Below are positions 17,682 to 27,061 of a stretch of DNA of 64,000 bases, one piece after another; within the stretch, counting starts at the first letter, position 1, and every line of letters starts with the position of its first letter. The stretch spans positions 4,216,001-4,280,000 of the forward strand of contig OY759723.1 of the NCBI GenBank assembly GCA_963662575.1. The letters run 5' to 3'. This stretch comes from Bin5 sp963662575. GTDB lineage: Bacteria > Chloroflexota > Anaerolineae > Caldilineales > Caldilineaceae. The notes beneath the pieces were generated by a model, which saw only the letters and a list, made by a program, of their open reading frames with translations, was not told where the DNA came from and ran no database searches. The position numbers were made by a program, and so were the translations under genes.

Positions 17682-17855
17682 GCCGTAGATCGGTTTCATC
17701 ACAACTCATTAACCTGGGAGAGATAAGCTATTGGCAAGGGGATAGAGAAAGGCTTTACTCCCTGCTTCAAAGAGAAACAGCCAAGTAGGCGAAATGTCTG
17801 CGGGGATTTCAATGCAACAACCAGCTCCAGCATACCATCTACCTAAGGAGAATAA

Positions 17856-18866
17856 ATGCGTCGTGGTTTGTTAGTATGGATGCTTTTGGCCGCGATAGTA
17901 GTGGCTGCATGCGGCGGTTCCGATGATGAGGCTGCGCCCGTTGATGAGCCGGCCACGTTAAGTGAATCAGCGGCGGGCGCGGAATACACCGACGGTCTGC
18001 CTGAGGTGAATCCCCTGGAAGTGAACGGTGATATCATCTCCGCGGGCAGCTCAACTGTATTCCCCTTGTCCGAGGCCATGGCTGAACGCTTCAGGGACGA
18101 AGGCTACGCACACAACATTACAATCGACAGCATCGGCAGCGGCGCCGGCTTTGAACGCTTCTGCGTCGCCGGCGAGTCCGATATTTCTAACGCAAGCCGT
18201 CCCATCAAGGACTCCGAACGAGAATCCTGCGCCGCCATCAACCGCATCCCGATCGAGTTCCGCGTCGGCACTGATGCCCTTGCAGTTACCTTCAGCAAGG
18301 ACAATGACTTTGTCGACAACCTGACCATGGAAGAGCTGGCGCTGGTCTTCTCCACTGCTGCCACCTGGGCCGATGTCAACCCGGACTGGCCGGATGTGCC
18401 AATTCAGCGCTTCAGCCCCGGTACCGACAGCGGCACATTTGACTACTTTGTTGAAGAGGTATTCGACAAGGACAAGGAGCCGATCCTCAGCGCCGACGCG
18501 ATCCAGCTTTCCGAGGATGACAATATCCTGGTCCAGGGCGTCACCGGCAGCAAGTACGCGGTTGGCTACTTTGGTTATGCTTACTACCAGGAAAATGCAG
18601 ATTCTCTCAAGACCGTCGCGATTGACGGCGTCGAGGCGACTGCCGCTAACGTTGACAACGCCTCCTACCCGCTCGCCCGACCGCTGTACATTTACTCGGA
18701 TGCCGGCGTCATAGCCGAGAAACCGCAGGTCGCGGCGTTCATCAACTTTTACCTGACATACGTCAATGAAGAAGTCGAGCGTGTTGGCTACTTCCCGGCG
18801 GCATCGTCTGTCCTCGATGCCGCCAAGCAGGACCTTCTGAAAGCAATGAAGGCGATGGAGAAATAA
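17856..18866 (+). CDS. pstS: Phosphate ABC transporter substrate-binding lipoprotein
   Basis: 336 residues. The signal sequence ends in a lipobox VVAAC with the lipidated Cys at residue 19. The mature part has the PstS phosphate-loop signatures SAGSSTVFPLSEAM and IGSGAGFERFCVAGESDISNASRP cut across residues about 65-118, plus FSPGTDSGTFDYFVEEV. It captures phosphate outside the membrane and delivers it to PstCA. First gene of pstSCAB; an AAGGAG ribosome binding site lies a few bases before the ATG. The TTAAC array upstream suggests PhoB control. Confidence 0.93.
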   Translation: MRRGLLVWMLLAAIVVAACGGSDDEAAPVDEPATLSESAAGAEYTDGLPEVNPLEVNGDIISAGSSTVFPLSEAMAERFRDEGYAHNITIDSIGSGAGFERFCVAGESDISNASRPIKDSERESCAAINRIPIEFRVGTDALAVTFSKDNDFVDNLTMEELALVFSTAATWADVNPDWPDVPIQRFSPGTDSGTFDYFVEEVFDKDKEPILSADAIQLSEDDNILVQGVTGSKYAVGYFGYAYYQENADSLKTVAIDGVEATAANVDNASYPLARPLYIYSDAGVIAEKPQVAAFINFYLTYVNEEVERVGYFPAASSVLDAAKQDLLKAMKAMEK

Positions 18867-19140
18867 ACTGGAAACCCCAGGTTATATTAGAGACTCATGG
18901 TGGAAAGCATGGGAGGATGGGGAACGGGGCGGAACACTTACCCCAACTTTCCCCGGTGTAAAAGGAAGTTTTGGAATAAGGGCGTCCAACTGAGGGTGCC
19001 TCCTGAAGGCGGGAGAAACGGGACTTGGCACAAGTTTGGCAGGGAAGATACAGGGAAATAGGTAAACCGCGGTCGGGCTCTACCGAGAGTTGGATTACTC
19101 CCATTGCCAGCACCAACCTGATGAAAGACGGGGAGAAATC

Positions 19141-20154
19141 ATGACACGATCGGCGCCAGTTGCGCATGCTGCCGTTTCAGCAGAGTCAATGCAGGGGCCA
19201 GTGGCCGGCGCAGATAGCCAGGCCGATGCTGCCGCGGTTGGCGGCGGGCCGCAGCATGATCTGAGGCGCAAGCCGCGCGTCGCGGAATCGTTCATTCAGG
19301 GATTCCTCTTCCTGTGCGGTGCGATATCAGTTCTAACTACTGTTGGAATTGTCTTCATACTAGGCCGGGAATCGCTACTTTTCTTTGCCAGTGAAGAGGT
19401 GAATCTCCTGAAGTTTTTTGGCGGGACAGAGTGGCAACCGGCAATTGGCCGTTTTGGCATCTGGCCCCTGGTCACCGCCACTCTAATGGCCAGCCTGGTA
19501 GCTATGGCGGTGGCTCTCCCGGTGGGACTATGCATTGCCATCTATCTCAGCGAATATGCTGGCCAGCGAACACGCAGAATTCTGAAGCCGATTCTTGAGG
19601 TGCTGGCAGGGATTCCCACTGTAGTGTACGGCTACTTCGCATTGACTTTCATGACACCTCTACTGCGCGGCATATTGGGCCGGGATCTCGTTGAAATCTA
19701 TAACACAGCTTCGGCTGGTATCGTCATTGGGATTCTGGTTATACCGTTAGTCAGTTCAATGAGCGAAGATGCGCTAAATGCAGTTCCCAATGCACTGCGG
19801 CAGGCCGCATATGGATTGGGAGCGACAAGGCTGGAAACTGCGTTACGAATCGTATTGCCGGCAGCCCTTTCCGGGGTGGCGGCGGCATTCATTGTGGCCA
19901 TTTCGCGGGCGATAGGTGAAACAATGATCGTGGCCATTGCTGCCGGCGCGGGACCTAACTTTACTTTTTCACCCTTCCGCGCCGCCGAAACAATGACCGG
20001 GCACATCGTGCGCATCAGCGGCGGCGACCTCAGCTATGACTCAATCGACTACAACAGCATCTTCGCAATCGGTCTACTACTTTTCCTGATGACGCTTAGT
20101 CTGAATATTCTGAGCCAGTGGATTGTACGTCGCTTCCGCGAGGAGTATGAATGA
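19141..20154 (+). CDS. pstC: Phosphate ABC transporter permease PstC
   Basis: 337 residues with six predicted TM helices and the binding-protein-dependent permease EAA-type loop around ALRQAAYGLGATRLETALRI. The first 50 residues are polar and Ala/Gly-rich before TM1 (FLFLCGAISVLTTVGIVFIL). Forms the membrane channel with PstA. Start at 19141 is set by GGGGAG 6 bases upstream. The stop codon overlaps the pstA start (ATGA), indicating translational coupling. The 274 bases after pstS hold no other gene that I can support. Confidence 0.92.
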   Translation: MTRSAPVAHAAVSAESMQGPVAGADSQADAAAVGGGPQHDLRRKPRVAESFIQGFLFLCGAISVLTTVGIVFILGRESLLFFASEEVNLLKFFGGTEWQPAIGRFGIWPLVTATLMASLVAMAVALPVGLCIAIYLSEYAGQRTRRILKPILEVLAGIPTVVYGYFALTFMTPLLRGILGRDLVEIYNTASAGIVIGILVIPLVSSMSEDALNAVPNALRQAAYGLGATRLETALRIVLPAALSGVAAAFIVAISRAIGETMIVAIAAGAGPNFTFSPFRAAETMTGHIVRISGGDLSYDSIDYNSIFAIGLLLFLMTLSLNILSQWIVRRFREEYE

Positions 20155-21446
20155 TGCCGCTCCACCAACAGCAGACAGGTTCCCAGCCAAACGGCGGGCT
20201 GATGCCCTCTGGCCCGGGCTATTATGGGCAGGTGCTGGCGCGGCAACGCCGGGGAAGAATCTGGGCCATCATATTTCAGGCTGCCATGGTTTCCGGAATC
20301 ATTGCCCTGTGCGCCTTGCTTTTCAACATTGTCAACCAGTCTTTTGGCTACGTTGCGATTGTCAACAACATTGATCCCGCGGAATTGGCAGTTGACGGCG
20401 TGCCGCTGAACAAGCTGCCCAAATCACAGCTGGTGGAGATACTGGAAGCCAACATATCCACGGGTCTGATGCGGCGCTATGAGCATGACAGGCCCTTTGC
20501 CGACCGAAGCCGCGAGAACATCCATGGCTTGATATTGGAGCGCGTGGTCGAGCCGCAGGTTCAGGCAACCTGGGGGCTGCTCGATTCCATTTTTGCCCGT
20601 GGAAGCGTGATGTCCGAGGCCGAAGAACGGTTTCCCGGTTCCGACGTGTATTTCCGCAGTTGGCTGACGACCAGCTTCATTTCCAATTCACAGTCGAGCG
20701 AACCGCTGCGAGCCGGTGTGCGAACTGCGATTTTCGGATCGCTTTGGGTTGTGGCCATTACGATTCTTTTTTCATTCCCGATAGGGGTGGGGGCGGCGAT
20801 TTACCTGGAGGAGTACGCGCACAGGGAGCGACTTCTCAATCGGTTGATCCAGACAAATATCAACAATCTGGCCGGTGTGCCTTCGATCATCTACGGTATG
20901 TTGGGGCTGGCAATCTTTGTACGTATTTTGGAAGTATTTACCTCTGGAGCGTTTCTGGGCGTGGGCGACCAATCAACGGCCAATGGCCGTACTATCATTT
21001 CGGCAGGAATGACCCTTGGCCTCCTGATTCTGCCGCTCATCATCATCAACGGACAGGAAGCGATACGTGCAGTCCCCAGTTCTCTGCGGCAGGCCGGCTT
21101 CGGTTTGGGTGCGACCCACTGGCAGGTGATCTGGCATCATGTCCTGCCGAGCGCCATGCCCGGCATTTTGACGGGAACAATTCTCGCTGTCAGCCGGGCC
21201 ATTGGTGAAACTGCGCCGCTGGTCGTTGTAGGCGCCTCAACCTTTATCGCCCTGGATCCCAGCGGACCTTTTTCCAAGTTTACAGTGCTTCCAATTCAGA
21301 TCTACCAGTGGACCTCGCGGCCGCAAGATGAATTCAGGAATCTGGCTGCCGCGGCGATTCTGGTGCTTCTCATTCTGCTACTGACCTTGAACGCATCCGC
21401 GGTCTTGTTGCGTAACCACTTCAACCGCAATCAGGCCAACGCATAG
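20151..21446 (+). CDS. pstA: Phosphate ABC transporter permease PstA with large inserted domain
   Basis: 431 residues, well over the roughly 280-300 usual for PstA. TM1 is near residues 40-60; then about 140 mostly polar residues (from YVAIVNNIDPAEL to about residue 180) precede the standard permease core with helices and the loop SSLRQAGFGLGATHWQVIWHH cut at residues about 305-325. The insert has no cysteines and is predicted to lie outside the membrane, where it could contact PstS. Overlaps pstC by four bases. Partner of PstC and PstB in phosphate import. Confidence 0.9.
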   Translation: MMPLHQQQTGSQPNGGLMPSGPGYYGQVLARQRRGRIWAIIFQAAMVSGIIALCALLFNIVNQSFGYVAIVNNIDPAELAVDGVPLNKLPKSQLVEILEANISTGLMRRYEHDRPFADRSRENIHGLILERVVEPQVQATWGLLDSIFARGSVMSEAEERFPGSDVYFRSWLTTSFISNSQSSEPLRAGVRTAIFGSLWVVAITILFSFPIGVGAAIYLEEYAHRERLLNRLIQTNINNLAGVPSIIYGMLGLAIFVRILEVFTSGAFLGVGDQSTANGRTIISAGMTLGLLILPLIIINGQEAIRAVPSSLRQAGFGLGATHWQVIWHHVLPSAMPGILTGTILAVSRAIGETAPLVVVGASTFIALDPSGPFSKFTVLPIQIYQWTSRPQDEFRNLAAAAILVLLILLLTLNASAVLLRNHFNRNQANA

Positions 21447-21462
21447 GGGAGTTTCGCTGTTC

Positions 21463-22296
21463 ATGACAATTGCTATCGAACGCCCGTCACAGTCAAATTC
21501 GGAGACCAGCCCGCCGCCACCAAATGGAACTAGCAGATTCGCAATTGAAGCCCGGGCGATGCAGGTATACTATGGCGATTTCTGCGCGGTTCGCGACGTG
21601 CATATGAAAGTTCCATCGAACAAGATCACAGCGATTATCGGGCCCTCCGGATGTGGCAAGAGCACGGTCCTCCGCTGCTTAAACCGAATGAATGATTTGA
21701 TTCCGATCGCACGAATCGAAGGCGAAGTCTTGTTCCAGGGCCAGAACATATACGATGACAGCGTGGACCCTGTGGAAGTTCGGCGCCGCATCGGCATGGT
21801 TTTTCAGAAACCGAATCCATTTCCGAAGAGTATCTACGAGAACGTCGCTTGGGGCACGCGCATCAATGGCTTCCGCGGCGACATGGACGAGATGGTAGAA
21901 AAGGCCCTGCGATCGGCGGCCTTGTGGGACGAGGTGAAAGACAAACTGCAGCAGAGCGCTCTCGGCCTCTCCGGCGGTCAACAACAGAGGCTATGCATCG
22001 CCAGAGCGATTGCGGTTGAGCCGGAGATCATTCTGATGGACGAGCCGGCTTCCGCGCTGGACCCTATCGCCACATTGCGAATCGAAGACCTGATGAAGGA
22101 ATTGTCTGAGCAGTATACAATCATCGTAGTCACCCATAACATGCAGCAAGCGGCAAGGATTTCTGATTTCACTGCTTTCTTCAGCGTGGACGACCGCCGG
22201 ACGGGAAATCTGATTGAGTTTGACGATACAGAGAAAGTCTTCACCAATCCCAGCCAGAAGAGCACTGAGGATTACATTACCGGCCGATTTGGTTAA
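21463..22296 (+). CDS. pstB: Phosphate ABC transporter ATP-binding protein
   Basis: 277 residues with a Ser/Pro-rich 20-residue leader and a full ABC ATPase: Walker A GPSGCGKST, Q-loop, signature LSGGQQQR, Walker B IILMDEP and switch His in VVTHN. PstB-specific features include MQVYYGDFCAVRDV and the terminal EKVFTNPSQKSTEDYITGRFG block. It powers PstCA in the cytoplasm and, with PhoU, couples transport to PhoR signalling. It begins 17 bases after pstA. Confidence 0.95.
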   Translation: MTIAIERPSQSNSETSPPPPNGTSRFAIEARAMQVYYGDFCAVRDVHMKVPSNKITAIIGPSGCGKSTVLRCLNRMNDLIPIARIEGEVLFQGQNIYDDSVDPVEVRRRIGMVFQKPNPFPKSIYENVAWGTRINGFRGDMDEMVEKALRSAALWDEVKDKLQQSALGLSGGQQQRLCIARAIAVEPEIILMDEPASALDPIATLRIEDLMKELSEQYTIIVVTHNMQQAARISDFTAFFSVDDRRTGNLIEFDDTEKVFTNPSQKSTEDYITGRFG

Positions 22297-22326
22297 GTGC
22301 GGAAAGGTCATGGAAACGGATTTCGA

Positions 22327-22746
22327 ATGGATAGACAGCGCGTTCTCATTCTTTGCACAGGAAACTCTTGCCGCAGTCAGATGGCGGAGGGGCTGGTGAA
22401 TTTCTACCTTGGCGAAGTTTGGGAGGCATATTCGGCAGGTTCAGCGCCCTCAGGCACTGTGAATCCTCTGGTAGTACGGGCGATGGCGGAACTAAGTATT
22501 GACATCAGTGAAGGGGTTTCCGAGTCGGTTGAAGTTTATCGCGATCTGAGACCGGAGCTGGTCGTGACCGTGTGCGACAACGCCGCCAAGAAGTGCCCTC
22601 TCTGGATAGGGGAAGGCAGTGTCGCCCACATGCCCTTTGAAGATCCAGCAGACACCGTTGGCAGCGACGCGGAGAGGATGGCGGCCTGCCGGAGAGTGCG
22701 GGATCGAATGCGTGACAAGTTGCTCGCCTACCTGCAGAGGCGTTAA
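22327..22746 (+). CDS. arsC: Arsenate reductase, thioredoxin-coupled (LMW phosphatase fold)
   Basis: 139 residues with the phosphatase loop CTGNSCRS (Cys10, Arg16) and a second Cys pair CDNAAKKC (Cys83, Cys90). The three-cysteine spacing matches the thioredoxin-dependent arsenate reductases of the pI258 type (Cys10/82/89), not plain LMW tyrosine phosphatases, which lack the last pair. It reduces arsenate, a phosphate mimic imported by Pst, to arsenite. It lies inside the operon between pstB and phoU; no arsenite exporter or ArsR is nearby. Start at 22327 fits the family; a GTG at 22297 directly after the pstB stop is possible. Confidence 0.87.
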   Translation: MDRQRVLILCTGNSCRSQMAEGLVNFYLGEVWEAYSAGSAPSGTVNPLVVRAMAELSIDISEGVSESVEVYRDLRPELVVTVCDNAAKKCPLWIGEGSVAHMPFEDPADTVGSDAERMAACRRVRDRMRDKLLAYLQRR

Positions 22747-22772
22747 CGCTGGGGAAATAGAGGAGGCCATCG

Positions 22773-23441
22773 ATGGGACAACTCCTGCGTACTTCGTTTG
22801 CGCGTGAGCTGGAGACACTCCAAACCGATACCTTGATGCTGGGTAGCATGGTCACGCAGGCCTTGAAAGAGTCTGTCGAAGCCCTTCGAACCAGGGACTT
22901 AGAGACGGCGAGGCGCTTGATCAAAGAAGATGAGATCATCAATAAGAAGCGATTCGAGATTGAGGCTGACTGCCTGCGACTGATCGCTACACAGCAGCCT
23001 ATGGCTGGAAATCTGAGGTTAATCGCCGCCGTTCTTGAGATTAGCACAGAGTTGGAGCGGATCGGTGACTACGCGAAGGGCATTGGCCGGATAATATTGC
23101 TCATCGGCCCTGAGGCACTGATCAAGCCATTGGTGGATATCCCTCGCATGTGTGACATAGCCACTGAAATGCTTCATCAAGCGTTGGACGCCTTCTTGAG
23201 TCAGGACTTGGAAGCTGCTCGTACAATTCCGTTGCGAGACGATGAGGTGGACGCGCTGTACAACCAGGTGCACCGTGACCTGATCACTATGATTTTGGAG
23301 GACCCGACACTAATTGACCGCTCAAATTACCTTCTCTGGGCAGCACACAATCTGGAACGGGCCGCCGACAGGGTCACCAATATCTGCGAGCGGATAATCT
23401 TTACTGTAACCGGTGAATTTATCGAGTTTGATATGAATTGA
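22773..23441 (+). CDS. phoU: Phosphate signalling regulator PhoU
   Basis: 222 residues made of two tandem three-helix PhoU repeats, with the conserved metal-binding ELERIGDYAKGI (first repeat) and NLERAADRVTNICERI (second repeat). PhoU links Pst transport to PhoR and represses the Pho response when phosphate is ample. A GGAGG ribosome binding site precedes the ATG by about 8 bases. Last gene of the operon; no obvious terminator hairpin follows. Confidence 0.93.
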   Translation: MGQLLRTSFARELETLQTDTLMLGSMVTQALKESVEALRTRDLETARRLIKEDEIINKKRFEIEADCLRLIATQQPMAGNLRLIAAVLEISTELERIGDYAKGIGRIILLIGPEALIKPLVDIPRMCDIATEMLHQALDAFLSQDLEAARTIPLRDDEVDALYNQVHRDLITMILEDPTLIDRSNYLLWAAHNLERAADRVTNICERIIFTVTGEFIEFDMN

Positions 23442-23984
23442 GGTCAACCGGTCAGAGCATTTGCTGAATCGATAGCGATAGGTTGGAACGGGTGATCCAG
23501 AGTTTCCCCCCCAACGTCGGTCGCAGCGTTCTTCAGGACCATCTCACATTTTGGAATTCACGGCACGGGATGTCGATGCCTATGCGACGGCTGCAAGCGA
23601 CCTTCAGGAGAATGCAGATTCGCACGTGTTTCGTATTTTGATCGAACGCGGATCAGTCTTTTGGTGCTTTGAATCCTATCATTAACAGGTTGACGAACAG
23701 CCTTCCATCATTTAGAATTGAACTGGATGGGCACAAATCTTGCATTGTACTCGTCGATGTATACGGTAGTTTGCATTATACCGTTAGTTCCCTTATTATT
23801 CGGGACGCAAGCAGGGAGTTTCCCCACTAGCCGACTTTTCTGGAGCTTTGTTTCGGTATAAAATGGATGGTATAATTTCCGGACGAACCTGATTCCGGGA
23901 TTTATCATAATCGGCCGTGTTTTTCGCTCTCTTGCTGTAATTAATCATCACCCTTTTACCTAGACCGCCCTTAGGAGGTATGAA
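23442..23984. other. Intergenic region, nothing recognised
   Basis: 540 bases between phoU and the lipoprotein gene. I find no frame with a good start and no structured RNA signature. AT content rises toward the right, consistent with a promoter for the gene at 23985, which has an AGGAGGT ribosome binding site. Confidence 0.4.
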
Positions 23985-24950
23985 ATGCTCAATCGACGTG
24001 TGACGTTGTGGGCCGCCTTAACGCTCATAGCAGTTCTTGTTCTATCGGGTTGTGCACCCCGCGCCGGTCAGGGCAGCATCGCCGATGATGCAGACCAGTT
24101 GGTCATAGACCTGCCCGCGCTGGTACTTGACTTTGGCATGGACGGTACGCCTGCGATCAAGAACGCTGCCCTAGAGGGCCTGATTGACACTCTTGGCGTG
24201 CCCCTGGATCTGCCCGTCCCACCCGAAATGGTTCTCTTGATGGGGGCCAGCGGCATCCAGCACATTCAGGTGAGCAACACGCCAGATGGCTTGCTGCTAC
24301 TGGTCAATGGCCGCAGTATTCCGTCTATTAGCTATAAGGGCGATTCGTTGTCGGCTCTGCCTGGAACATTGAGCACATTTGGCATGGTCATTCCGATGGC
24401 TGACCTGCTGTTTGCGCTTGTAGACCAGCTTGGGATTGGCGTGATTGCCAAGTTCCCGGTTATGCCAGGCGCGGAAGAGATTCCGCTGTACATTGAAGGT
24501 GACAGCAGCGCTGCGATGGCTGCCAAGGCCGCGCAGGAAGAATTCCTGGCCGCCGTAGGCACGCCGCCGCGCATCAACCTGCCTATTTTCTACGAAGCCG
24601 ATGGCAGCTTCAGCATCGGTGATCTGTCCATCGCTGAGATGAATGCGATGACAGACTATGCTCTTGCGCCCCTTGCGATGACACTGGGCCAACTCGGCAT
24701 GGCCAGGAGTTTAGGGATTTCCCAGTTGGGAATCAGCACTAATCTTGACGGCATTACGATTTCCATTGATGGGAATGCGTTGCCGACGCTGGACTGGTCC
24801 GAAGGCAAAGCCAGCAATCTGCTTGAGCTGATCACCACGATTCCTTTGCTGGATATGGCAATGCCGGGTATGGGAGCAATGTTGCCCACGATTAACCAGA
24901 TTCTACCACTGGTCCAGGCAACTGAATTCGACCTGACATTGCATTTCTAG
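23985..24950 (+). CDS. Lipoprotein of unknown function
   Basis: 321 residues with a lipoprotein signal (LVLSGC, lipidated Cys23). The mature protein is rich in Leu, Ile, Gly and Pro, with repeated short amphipathic segments such as LIDTLGVPLDLPVP and GISQLGISTNLDGITI, and has no cysteine after the lipobox. I do not recognise a family. The pattern suggests a beta/alpha surface domain anchored to the outer face of the membrane. Monocistronic: strong AGGAGGT site 6 bases before ATG and a perfect terminator 80 bases after the stop, so it is probably well expressed. Confidence 0.75.
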   Translation: MLNRRVTLWAALTLIAVLVLSGCAPRAGQGSIADDADQLVIDLPALVLDFGMDGTPAIKNAALEGLIDTLGVPLDLPVPPEMVLLMGASGIQHIQVSNTPDGLLLLVNGRSIPSISYKGDSLSALPGTLSTFGMVIPMADLLFALVDQLGIGVIAKFPVMPGAEEIPLYIEGDSSAAMAAKAAQEEFLAAVGTPPRINLPIFYEADGSFSIGDLSIAEMNAMTDYALAPLAMTLGQLGMARSLGISQLGISTNLDGITISIDGNALPTLDWSEGKASNLLELITTIPLLDMAMPGMGAMLPTINQILPLVQATEFDLTLHF

Positions 24951-25029
24951 CCTAGACCTTTAGCCGTCCGGGCGGCGCCACTGCTTTGGCATCGCTCAGT
25001 ATTGACTGGCTCGTTTACAGAATTATAGA

Positions 25030-25061
25030 AGAGGCGCGGTCCTGAGACCGCGCCTCTTTTT
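25030..25061 (+). terminator. Intrinsic terminator after the lipoprotein gene
   Basis: A perfect 12-bp stem (AGAGGCGCGGTC pairing with GACCGCGCCTCT), four-base loop CTGA, followed by TTTT. It lies between this gene and the convergent elp3 end. The rest of 24951-25266 holds no gene. Confidence 0.92.
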
Positions 25062-25266
25062 GCATTTTGAAGTCTGTTGCAAATTGCAATTTCATCCAGA
25101 GGACGCAGTGGTGAACGAAGGCCTGGCGCCTCCTGGTCTCGCTCCAGATTTGAGCAGTTTCCGTCGCTGCGGGGGCCCGTCAACAGATTGGGAATGCCAA
25201 CTGTTTGTTGCCATTTCCAATCTCATTTGCGTGTGATCGGTTTTTGCTGGACATCGAGAGTTTTGT

Positions 25267-26997
25267 TCAGGAGGGGCCGGTCATGAAGAGCTCACCCTCT
25301 TCGAAGCCGCGTGCAGCGTAGTAGGCCTGGGTGCCGGTGGCGGCGATGACGCTGATGCGGTTGAAGCCTGCTTTGCGGCTTATTCGCCGGGCTTCTGCGA
25401 GGAGACGTGTGCCTATTCCTACGTGTTGGGCGGCACCTTCTTCAGCATTGCCGATGGCCAGGGCAGGGCCGTAGACATGCACCTCGCGGATCAATGCATT
25501 GCCCTGTATTTCATCCAGAAAGGCCCGACTCCCTGCCAGGGGAGTTTTGGGCAGACTCAATCTTAGAAAGCCGGCGATCGGGGCGCGTTCAAGGTTGACA
25601 ACTTCCAGTCCGTTTTCTCCATCCTCTGACACAACGAACTGCAAGAAATACTCATCCGTTAAATCTGTAGTATAGGTTGAGACCTGCAAGCGCAGAGCCT
25701 CTTCGCGCACCTGTTGGCGACGAACTTCGCGGCAGCGGATGCAGCCGCAGCGCTCACCGCGGCGCGCCAGTTCTCTGTGGACTACCTCCCGCAAGTTACT
25801 CGTCTTCACACCTGCTTCAATGTGATGGGCGGGGATATCGCGAAACAGGCGGTTGATGCGTGTGTAAGGCGGGACCGACGGCTTGATATCTGCCAGCAGA
25901 GCTACCAATTCCTGTTCCGAATAGGGAGAATAGTCACCGTCCAGCCACCTTTGGTAGAGTTCGGTGCCGGCAATCAAGGAACATGGATATATCTTGAGTT
26001 CGTCCGGTCGGATCGCAGGATCGTCAAAGAAACTGCGGAACGAGTCTCGATCCGAGTCCAGTGTGGCCCCGTAAAGATTGGGCATCCAGTGGAGATGCAG
26101 TTTGAACCCGGCTGTACGCAGGAGGCCAAGAGCCTGTCTTACTTCAGCAACCGAATGGCCTCGCTTATTCAATTCCAGGACTTCGTCGTCAAGGCTCTGT
26201 ACGCCGATCTGTACCTTAGTCACGCCCAGGCGACGCAGGTGCCGAATTTCGTCGGGGGTAATCCAGTCCGGTCGCGTCTCCACAACCAAGCCAACGTTGC
26301 GGTGCGACGAAAAGACGTTGCGTCGTTGGGCTTCCTCAAGGGAGGCAGACGGCACAAAGTCGGTGTCTCCATACGCATTCATGGCGTCGAAACAGCGGCG
26401 CACGAACCATTCGCGGTAGTCCTGGCTGTAGGCGCTCCATGTGCCGCCCAGGATCAGTAGTTCCACCTTGCTGGTGTCGTGGCCAATGCTTTCGAAGGCG
26501 TCTATGCGGCCAAGAGTCTGTTTGAAGGGGTCAAAGCCGTCGCGTTCGGCCCGCTGCGCGCCGGGCTCGTCAAAAATGTAGCTCTTGGGCATGCGCCAGT
26601 CATCCGGGCAGAAAATGCACTGGCCCGGACAGCCGGCAGGCGCGGTCAGCACGGTTACCGGCGCCACTCCGCTGGACGTTCGCACAGGCTTCATTCGGAT
26701 TCGGTCCAGCAGCATCGGGTCCGGATCGATTTCACCCTCGTCAATGAGGAGGCGGAAACCAGCCACCAAGTCGGACTTGGCATAGAATCCCTTGCCGTCT
26801 TTAGGGTATCGGGCTAGAATGGATCGAAGTGTGCGACTGGTATCCCATTCAGCTTCCTGAACAGCAAGAACTTCCCTGAAGATGGCCGACATTGCGTTCC
26901 GGTGGCCAGCCGGATCAAAGCTCCGCTTACGCTGCCACTCCTGGGATATCTGAACTACTTCAGCCGGAATTTCATCCGGCGACAGAATTCTTTTCAT
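25267..26997 (-). CDS. elp3: Elp3-type tRNA U34 carboxymethyl-modification enzyme (radical SAM/GNAT)
   Basis: 576 residues. An Elp3 radical-SAM domain with the CxxxCxxC cluster motif at Cys123, Cys127 and Cys130, the PKSYIFDEPGAQRA segment and HWMPNLYGAT; then a zinc-binding-like CGCIRCRE block, and a C-terminal GNAT domain with the acetyl-CoA loop HVGIGTRLL. Elp3 uses SAM and acetyl-CoA to make cm5U at wobble U34 of tRNA; single-subunit bacterial Elp3 is known in Dehalococcoides. Here it is divergent from a Trm9-like methyltransferase (start codons 64 bases apart), which could finish a methyl ester. That coupling is inference. Confidence 0.93.
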   Translation of the reverse strand: MKRILSPDEIPAEVVQISQEWQRKRSFDPAGHRNAMSAIFREVLAVQEAEWDTSRTLRSILARYPKDGKGFYAKSDLVAGFRLLIDEGEIDPDPMLLDRIRMKPVRTSSGVAPVTVLTAPAGCPGQCIFCPDDWRMPKSYIFDEPGAQRAERDGFDPFKQTLGRIDAFESIGHDTSKVELLILGGTWSAYSQDYREWFVRRCFDAMNAYGDTDFVPSASLEEAQRRNVFSSHRNVGLVVETRPDWITPDEIRHLRRLGVTKVQIGVQSLDDEVLELNKRGHSVAEVRQALGLLRTAGFKLHLHWMPNLYGATLDSDRDSFRSFFDDPAIRPDELKIYPCSLIAGTELYQRWLDGDYSPYSEQELVALLADIKPSVPPYTRINRLFRDIPAHHIEAGVKTSNLREVVHRELARRGERCGCIRCREVRRQQVREEALRLQVSTYTTDLTDEYFLQFVVSEDGENGLEVVNLERAPIAGFLRLSLPKTPLAGSRAFLDEIQGNALIREVHVYGPALAIGNAEEGAAQHVGIGTRLLAEARRISRKAGFNRISVIAATGTQAYYAARGFEEGELFMTGPS

Positions 26998-27061
26998 GGT
27001 TTCGCAGTATCCGTTCGATCAAGTGCCAACGTTGGAACACCAGCCTGAGCGCAAAGCAAGC

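Larger units (their letters stand above)
16529..17855. other. phoR-pstS intergenic region with Pho boxes, gene remnant and repeat
   Basis: 1.3 kb without an intact recognisable gene. It holds, in order: an oligo-T stretch after phoR, a five-unit TTAAC-like array (16613-16661), a possible frameshifted gene remnant (16664-17294), repeat copy A (17305-17505) and a second TTAAC array (17644-17681) before pstS. The layout suggests that extra DNA came to lie between phoR and pstS. Confidence 0.6.
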
